A stretch of 9,887 nt of DNA from positions 1 to 9,887 of the forward strand of contig JAVBRX010000075.1 of NCBI GenBank assembly GCA_031547465.1, read 5' to 3'. Made by a program: the position numbers and the translations under genes. The notes under the pieces are model-generated. The model was given only the letters and a program-made list of their open reading frames with translations. It had not been told where the DNA came from and searched no databases. Positions 1 to 6,900 of the stretch are shown piece after piece. The stretch's first letter is position 1, and each line of letters starts with the position of its first letter. The stretch is from Hohaiivirga sp031547465 (lineage in GTDB: Bacteria; Pseudomonadota; Alphaproteobacteria; Rhizobiales; Beijerinckiaceae).

Positions 1-378
1 GGGCGCGATACGCTGATGTATCACCACCTGGTCGATGGCGACGGCACGGGCGGCAACGGCTCCGACGTGGTGAACGGCTTCAAGGTCGGCACCTACGAGG
101 CGACGGCAAACGCCGACCGCATCAACGTGCATGACCTGCTGAAGGGCTATGTCGCCGATGCCGACGGCGCGGCGCACTACATCAACGGTGTGCCGACCAT
201 CGATGCGGGCGACCAGGTCGCCAGCTATCTGTCGGTGACGCAGGTCGGCGCCAACACGGTTGTCAGTATCGACCGCGACGGCGCGGGCGGGGCTTACTCA
301 TCGACGGTTCTGGTGACGTTGAACAACGTCCAGACCAGCCTCGAAGAGCTGCTGGCCAACCACCAGATCGTCGTTTAA
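1..378 (+). CDS. C-terminal fragment of a type I-secreted adhesin/RTX-like protein (5' end outside window)
   Basis: The reading frame is open from the first base of the window and stops at TAA 376-378, so this is the last ~125 codons of a longer gene. An in-frame ATG at 16 is internal: the residues before it (GRDTL) already fit the domain. The sequence reads as the type I secretion C-terminal target domain of the VCA0849-like class: a G-rDTL start, a Gly/Asp-rich turn with GGNGSDVVNGFKVG, then DRINVHDLLKGY, ASYLSVTQVGANTVVSIDRDG, and the ending LVTLNNVQTSLEELLANHQIVV split across the last two strands. Proteins with this end are usually very large repeat adhesins or RTX proteins exported in one step by an ABC/MFP/TolC-type channel; the C-terminus is the uncleaved export signal. 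The passenger, repeat type and cognate transporter lie outside the window, so the specific function is unknown. A strong terminator follows 38 bases after the stop, so this is the last gene of its transcript. Confidence 0.85.
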   Translation, partial: GRDTLMYHHLVDGDGTGGNGSDVVNGFKVGTYEATANADRINVHDLLKGYVADADGAAHYINGVPTIDAGDQVASYLSVTQVGANTVVSIDRDGAGGAYSSTVLVTLNNVQTSLEELLANHQIVV

Positions 379-388
379 CCGGGACGAT

Positions 389-404
389 AGGCCGGAAACG
401 GCCT
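389..404 (+). other. Short hairpin with GAAA tetraloop upstream of the terminator
   Basis: AGGCCG (389-394) pairs perfectly with CGGCCT (399-404) around a GAAA loop (395-398), a GNRA tetraloop closed by a G-C pair. It lies 11 bases after the adhesin stop codon and 12 bases before the terminator stem. No T-tract follows it, so it is not itself a terminator. It could protect the mRNA 3' end or be incidental; the structure is seen directly, the role is inference. Confidence 0.5.
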
Positions 405-415
405 GACAATCATCC

Positions 416-447
416 GGGCGGCGGGGCAAAACCCCGCCGCCCTTTTT
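416..447 (+). terminator. Strong Rho-independent terminator of the adhesin gene
   Basis: An 11-bp perfect GC-rich stem, GGGCGGCGGGG (416-426) with CCCCGCCGCCC (432-442), encloses a CAAAA loop and is followed directly by TTTTT (443-447). This is a classic intrinsic terminator, 38 bases past the adhesin stop codon. It isolates the adhesin transcript from the glucan synthase gene. On the opposite strand the stem is not followed by a run of T, so it is one-directional. Confidence 0.93.
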
Positions 448-593
448 CATGAGCCATTGCCGGTGGGGCGGTAACGGTATTCACTCGAACATTCATGAAG
501 CGGGGCCGGAACCAACGTTCGGCGGCCTGCGTTTGTTGCGATGTGTACTCCGGTTTATGGCCTCATCTGGGTGCTAACGGGCGTATCGATCAT

Positions 594-660
594 GTTTCAC
601 TGAAATACGAATCGCTTCTGATACCTTGGGCCGAGATGCTTTGTGACGTTTAGCTGAAAC
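594..660. repeat. Two related GTTTNNCTGAAA motifs 54 bp apart
   Basis: GTTTCACTGAAAT (594-606) and GTTTAGCTGAAAC (648-660) share GTTT and CTGAAA in the same spacing. The first contains a perfect TTTCA-C-TGAAA palindrome (595-605); the second is flanked by GTTT and AAAC. The start-to-start distance of 54 bp is close to five helical turns, which would suit binding of one regulator to two sites on the same DNA face. Their similarity is visible in the sequence; regulatory use is inference, and short A/T-rich motifs can recur by chance. Confidence 0.35.
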
Positions 661-785
661 AGGTGTTGTCCTAAGGATGGGTCAGGCGGGACGGGCGCAG
701 GGGGTGGTGGCGAAATAGCCAGATTCATAATGATGGTTCGAAATCGGAGCCGTAAGCCTGCGTCCTATTTTCGCAGGGTACCTGT

Positions 786-836
786 ATGGCGCAACTTGCG
801 CTACAGCTCCGCTTCCTAAACAGGAAGCCATTTTGA
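786..836 (+). other. 16-codon ORF overlapping an inverted repeat and a hairpin
   Basis: ATG at 786 opens a frame of 16 codons (MAQLALQLRFLNRKPF) ending at TGA 834-836. Only a weak purine stretch (AGGG near 775-778) precedes it at a plausible distance. The ORF contains the 13-bp inverted repeat GCGCAA-C-TTGCGC (789-801), and its last codons run through the hairpin at 811-828. The layout resembles a leader peptide with an attenuator, but nothing in its codons (no run of one regulated amino acid) supports that, so it may be fortuitous. Confidence 0.15.
811..834 (+). other. Terminator-like hairpin in the synthase 5' region
   Basis: GCTTCCT (811-817) and AGGAAGC (822-828) form a perfect 7-bp stem with an AAAC loop, followed after CA by TTTT (831-834). 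The short stem, two-base gap and only four T make it a weak intrinsic terminator at best. If the synthase promoter is upstream of it, it could act as an attenuator; if the promoter is downstream, it could end a small RNA read from the 600-800 region. Neither can be decided from the sequence. Confidence 0.35.
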
Positions 837-959
837 GTTTGCGTGAACCTGAAATGGTTTTGCGAGATGTCAAAAAATGTATGCAGGTTATTTGATGAGG
901 CGCAAATAGCGCTTCTCATTCAAGGCGAAAGCGGCAATACTGGCTAATAAAAACGATTT

Positions 960-966
960 GGAGGAG
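960..966 (+). promoter_or_regulatory. Ribosome binding site of the cyclic glucan synthase gene
   Basis: GGAGGAG (960-966) precedes the ATG at 971, with GGAGG ending six bases before the start codon. It is the best Shine-Dalgarno match in the upstream region and fixes the start at 971; the next in-frame ATG codons are far inside the conserved N-terminal region. Confidence 0.85.
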
Positions 967-970
967 CCCA

Positions 971-3900
971 ATGCCTGTATCCGCCTCTTCTCCATGGAAT
1001 GATAAGGCGCCAATCCGTTCCGAACTGTTCTCGACTGAACGCCTCGAACAGCATGCTGAAAGCCTTGCTGCTGCCCAGCCGGTGACGCTGGCACCCAAGG
1101 CTGTTCAATCGTTGATCGCACGGCTGGCTGATAATGCCGATGCTTTGCTGGCGGCCTATCGCTCCTGTGCCACTACTGTCGAGACAGGGCAGCCCGTGAC
1201 TCCTGCGGCGGAATGGCTGCTTGACAATTATCATGTCGTTGAGGCGCAGATCTGGGAAATCCGGGCCGATCTTCCGCTGAGTTATTACCGGCAATTGCCG
1301 AAGCTGGGCGATGGGCCGTTCATCGGCCACCCACGCGTGTTCGGCATCGCCTGGGCCTACGTTGCGCATACCGATAGCCGGTTCGATCCGGATAACTTGC
1401 TCGCTTTCCTGCGTGCCTATCAGCGCGTACAGCCGCTGACCATTGGCGAGTTATGGGCGGTGGCGATCACGTTGCGCCTTGTGCTGGTCGAAAACCTGCG
1501 GCGTCTGGCGGACCAGATCGTTGAGGCACGCGAACTGCGCGCCCGAGCGGATCAGATTGCCGACCATATCCTCGGAATCGGTGAAGTCAGGCTCCCCTCC
1601 CTGTCCGAAGAGTTCGCCGGCCATGAAGGCAATCCGTTGCGGGATATATTGGTCGAGCAATTGGCCAAACGGTTCCGCGATCAGGATCCGGCGGTTCTTT
1701 CGACGCAGAGTTGGCTCGACGAACGGCTGAAAGCACTCAATACGACGATGGAGGATTCCGTCCGGCTGGCGCAACAATTGCAGGGCGCGACCAATGTCAC
1801 TGTCCAGAATATCGTTACCAGCATGCGCCTTATCTCCGATACCGACTGGGCGGAGATGTTCGAGCAAGTCAGTTTGGTCGATGAGCGTCTGCGCGCCTAT
1901 GGCCTTTATGGGAAGATGGATTTTGCCACCCGCAACCTTTATCGCAGTGCCATCGAGGAATTGGCGCGCGGTTGTGACAGAAACGAATCCGAGATTGCCG
2001 AGCATGCAGTGCGTGTGGCGGCGGAGAAGGCGGATCTGACGAATGAAGCGCGGGCGCAGGATCCGGGTTATTATCTCATCGGCAAAGGAAGGCCGCCGTT
2101 CGAGGCGGAGATCGGTTATCGGCAGCCCTTCTGGTCGCGGCTGTACCGGTTCGTCGTCAGGCATGGCGTGAAAGGATATGTCGGCGCAATCCTGACAATG
2201 ACGGCGCTGCTTCTGGCCCTGATGCTTTACCGGACATGGCAGCCCGGACTTGCTGATTGGGCGTTCATTCTGCTGGCCGTATTCGGCATGTTCCCGGCCA
2301 TGGATGCCGCCATCGCGTTGGTCAACCTCGCAATTTCCCGCGTTTTCAAGGCTGATCAGCTACCTGCCCTGGAGTTCAAGGATGGAATACCGTCCGAATA
2401 CCGGACTATGGTGGTGGTGCCGACGCTGCTTCTGAACGAGGCCGGTGTTCTTGAGCAGGTCGAGCAACTGGAAGTTCATTATCTGGCCAGTCCGAGCGTC
2501 AGCGGCGATGTTTATTTTGCCCTGTTGTCGGACTGGGCTGATGCCGACACGGAAAAGCGGGAGGGCGACGACGCCTTGCTGACGGTAGCAGCCAAAGCGG
2601 TGGCGCGGCTCAACGTGCGGCATGGGCCGGGACCGGAGGGCGAGCGGTTCATGGTGCTGCACCGCAAGCGGCTTTATAATCCCGGCGAAGGCCGATGGAT
2701 GGGTTGGGAGCGCAAGCGCGGTAAACTTGAGGAACTCAACCGCCTGCTGCTCGGCGCGACCGATACCTCCTTCATTCCGGTGGACGGCAATGCGCCGAAG
2801 GTTCCCTCAGGGGTGCGTTATGTCATCACCCTCGATTCCGACACGCGGTTGCCGATGGGCAGTGTCGCGCATATGGTCGGCAAGATGGCGCATCCGCTGA
2901 ACCAGGCCAAGCTTGATCCCGCAATTCGCCGGGTGGTCGATGGCTACGGCATCATGCAGCCGAGGGTGACGCCCTCGCTGCCGACCATCGGCGAAAGCTC
3001 GCTGTACCAGACGATCTTCTCGACACCCGGCGGCGTTGATCCGTATGCGGCGGCGGTGTCCGACGTATATCAGGATCTGTTCGGCGAAGGATCGTTCACC
3101 GGCAAGGGGATTTATGACGTCGAGGCGTTCGATTCGGCGCTCGACAAACGGGTGCCGGAGAATTCGCTTCTCAGCCACGATCTGTTCGAGGGCGTGTTCG
3201 CTCGCGCCTCATTCGTCTCCGATATCGAAGTGGTGGAGGAATTCCCCGCCCGATACGATGTCGCCGCCAAGCGACAGCATCGCTGGGTGCGCGGCGACTG
3301 GCAATTGCTGCCGTGGATCTTTGGGCGCGCCAGGGAAGGAGTTGGCGGCATCACCTCGCTCGGGCGTTGGAAAATGCTCGACAATCTGCGGCGCTCGCTG
3401 GTTGCGCCGATGACGCTTGTGGCACTGGTCGCCGCGTGGTTTCTGCCGACGAGGCCGGCGCTGCACTGGACGCTGTTCATCCTTGCGGCCATCGCCATTC
3501 CGGCGTTTTTCCCGCTGCTGTTCTCGATCCTGCCGCGGCGTACCGGCATCAGACGCAAGGGACGTCTGCGGGCGCTTGGCACCGACAGCAGCCTTGCCTT
3601 CATGCAGGTGGTGCTGCAGGTGATGTTCATGGTCGACCAGGCCTACATGATGGGCGATGCAATCATCCGCACGATTTATCGCCTCGCCATCAGCCGCAAG
3701 AACCTGCTGGAATGGGTGACATCGGCGCAGGCCAACACCACGCCACGGCTGACGCTCTCCGGGTTCTACCGCAAGATGATGTTCAGCGTCGTGTTCGCAA
3801 TCGCGGTCACGGTTGTGCTGCTTGCCGTGTCAGCTCCGGCAATTATCATTGCCGGACCGTTCATTCTCTTATGGTTGTTAGCTCCGGTTGCAGCCCTGTG

Positions 3901-6900
3901 GATCAGTTGGACGCCTGAAAGCGTCGAGCAACTGGCAGTGTCCGAAGAGACGGAGAAATCTTTGCGGTTGACCGCCCGACGGACATGGCGCTTCTTCGAG
4001 ACTTTCGTGACCCCGACGGAGAACATGCTGCCGCCGGATAATTTCCAGGAAGATCCGGAGCCAGTGGTTGCGCATCGCACGTCGCCGACCAATATCGGCC
4101 TGTATCTTCTATCGTCAGTGGCTGCGCGAGATTTTGGCTGGGCCGGTACCGTGCGCACTGTCGAGCGGCTGGAAGCAACGCTGGAAGTCGTCAAGAAGCT
4201 GGAAAAATTCCGGGGCCATCTCCTCAACTGGTACGATACGCAGACCTGTGCCGTTCTGCATCCGGCTTATGTTTCGTCGGTGGATAGCGGCAATCTGGCT
4301 GGGCATCTGCTGACGCTGGCCAATGCCTGTTCCGAGTTGCGGCGGCAGCCCGTTGCCGATACGGCGATCATCTGGAGCGGTCTCGGCGACGACATCGCTT
4401 TGGCGCTCAGGGCGTTGCGCGTGGTGCCAACCTTCGGGCGAGTACGACTTCTCGGCCTTGTTTCCGATCTGTCGGCAGTTCTTGAGGAAATGGAAAACCT
4501 TACCGCTCAGGGTATGCGTGATGCCGAGCAGAATGAGCGTAAAAGTACGGTCGATATTCAGCAGTTCGGGAAGATGCTGGGACACTCCAGAGACGCTGTG
4601 GATGAACTGGCGCTGGAAATCGGTGAGGTTGCCGCCGGAGACCTGCGGTTCTGGATAAGGGCGATTGAACGTCTGATTGCCGAACATAAGGAGGATATGC
4701 GGCAGGCAAATGAGAGCGGGGCTGATTTACGGGCTCGTCTCGATAAAATCACCGAGACCGCCCGGGCGATGGCGGTGGCCATGGAGTTCGATTTCCTGCT
4801 CGACAAACATCGGAAACTGCTCTCCATCGGCTACAATGTTTCGCAGAATACGCTTGACCAGAGCTGCTATGACCTTCTCGCCTCCGAGGCGCGGCTTGCC
4901 AGCATGTTTGCCATCGCCAAAGGCGATGCGCCGCCCCGGCATTGGTTCCGGCTCGGGCGTTCGGCAACGCCGATCGGGCGTGGCGCAGCGTTGATTTCGT
5001 GGTCGGGGTCGATGTTTGAGTACCTGATGCCGACATTGGTGATGCGGGAGCCGACCGGCAGCCTGTTGCAGCGCACTAATTATCTGGTGGTGAAGCAGCA
5101 GCAGAATTATGGCCGCACCCTCGGCATCCCGTGGGGGGTGTCGGAATCTGCTTATAACGCGCGCGATCTTGAGTTCACCTATCAGTATTCCAATTTTGGC
5201 GTTCCCGGCCTCGGTCTGAAACGGGGGCTAGCGGAGAATGTCGTGATCGCGCCCTATGCGACGGGCCTTGCGTCGATGGTCGACCCGCGGGGGGCGGCGG
5301 AGAATTACGCCCGGCTGGCGAAACTCGGCGCGCGCGGGCGATATGGTTTCTATGAAGCGGTGGACTTTACCCGTTCGCGCCTGCCGGAAGGCAAGGAATG
5401 CGAGGTGGTGCGCAATTACATGGCGCACCATCAGGGGATGACGATCGTTGCCATCGCCAATATCCTCCAGAACGGCAGGATGCGGGCGCGTTTCCATGCC
5501 GAGCCGATGATCCAGGCCAGCGAGTTGCTGTTGCAGGAGCGTATTCCGCGCGATGTCGCGATCTCGCATCCGAAGGCGGAGGAACTGAAGGTTTCCGCTG
5601 CCGATCTGCGTGGCGAAGCGCCGATCGTCCGGCGCTACGGCGTGCCGAACGAATTATCGCCGGTGGTTCATGCCCTGTCGAACGGCGAGTATTCGGTGCT
5701 GCTGACCTCTGCCGGCTCCGGCCTCACCAGCTGGCGCGATGTTACCGTCACCCGCTGGCGGCAGGATGCTGCGCGGGACGATTGGGGTAGCTATCTGTTC
5801 CTCAGAGATGCGGATAGCGGCGAGGTCTGGTCGGCGGGTTATCAGCCGACTGCGGTTAATCCGGAGCATTACGAGGCGGTGTTCAGTGAGGATCGTGCCG
5901 AGTTCATCCGTCGCGACGGCTCGATCAATACGACGATGGAAGTGGTGGTTTCGGCGGAAAACGATGCTGACGTGCGGCGTCTGACCATCGCCAATTCCGG
6001 GCGCAAGCCGCGCCGGATCGACGTGACGTCCTATTCGGAAGTGGTTCTGGCGACAGTCGGTGCGGATGTGGCGCATCCGGCCTTTTCGAAGATGTTTGTG
6101 CAGACCGAGTATTTGCCGGAACTTGGTGCGCTCATTGCCACCCGCCGCCCGCGTTCCGCTGGTGAGCAGACAATGTGGGCGGCGCATCTGGCAGTGGTGG
6201 AAAGCCGCGCTGTCGGTGAGATTGAGGTCGAGACCGACCGGGCGCGGTTCATCGGGCGTGGGCGCAATATCCGCGAGGCCGCAGCCATTCACGATGGCGC
6301 GTCGTTATCGAATACGGTCGGAACTGTGCTTGATCCGATTTTCTCGATTCGGCGGCATCTGGAAATTCCGCCTGGACGCTCGGCGCGGATCGCCTTCTGG
6401 ACGATGGTTGCGCGCTCGCGCGAAGAGTTGCTCGATCTGATCGACAAGCACAAGGATAGCCATGCCTTCGAGCGTGCTGCGACCTTGGCCTGGACACAGG
6501 CGCAGGTGCAGTTGCGGCATCTTGGCATGGAGTATCGCGAGGTCGCAGACTTCCAGAAACTTGCCGGGTTCGTGCTGTTCGCCGATCCGCGGATGCGCCC
6601 GCCGCCGGAACTGATCCGTCAGGGGGCAACCAATCAGGCAATGCTATGGCCGTTCGGTATTTCTGGCGATTTCCCGATCATTGCCGTGCGCATCGACGAT
6701 GTCGAGGATATGGCCCTCGTCCGGCAATTGTTGCAGGCGCAGGAATACTGGCGGCTCAAGGGGCTGGCGTTCGATCTGGTGATCATGAACGAGCGCTCGG
6801 CCTCTTATGTGCAGGATTTACAGATTGCCATCGAGACGGCGGTGCGCGCCAGCCAGTTGTTGGTGAGTAATGAAGTGGAACGGCGGCGCGGTGGTGTATT

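Larger units (their letters stand above)
448..970. other. Long intergenic / 5' region of the glucan synthase gene, no convincing gene
   Basis: About 520 bases lie between the adhesin terminator and the glucan synthase start. Open frames on both strands here are short, have no good ribosome binding site and resemble no family I know. The promoter of the synthase must lie here because the upstream terminator blocks read-through, but no convincing sigma-70 type pair can be picked by eye: weak possibilities such as TTGTTG (533-538) with TTATGG (555-560), or a late AT-rich stretch at 943-950, match poorly. No paired TTAA CtrA-type site was seen. The region is somewhat richer in A/T than the flanking genes and contains the motifs and hairpins listed separately. 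Confidence 0.6.

Noticed and set aside
919..950. A promoter TTCAAG (919-924) with TAATAA-like box (945-950)
   Set aside because: The spacing of about 20 bases is too long, the -35 match is poor, and the transcript would start almost on the ribosome binding site.
682..1369. Several overlapping minus-strand frames across the intergenic region and ndvB start
   Set aside because: They are short, mutually overlapping, lack good ribosome sites and resemble no family; those beyond 971 are antisense to the conserved ndvB N-terminus.
3313..3918. A 201-codon plus-strand frame within the synthase transferase/membrane region
   Set aside because: It overlaps conserved GT84 and membrane-segment codons in another frame; the composition is that of a frame shadow and it matches no family I know.
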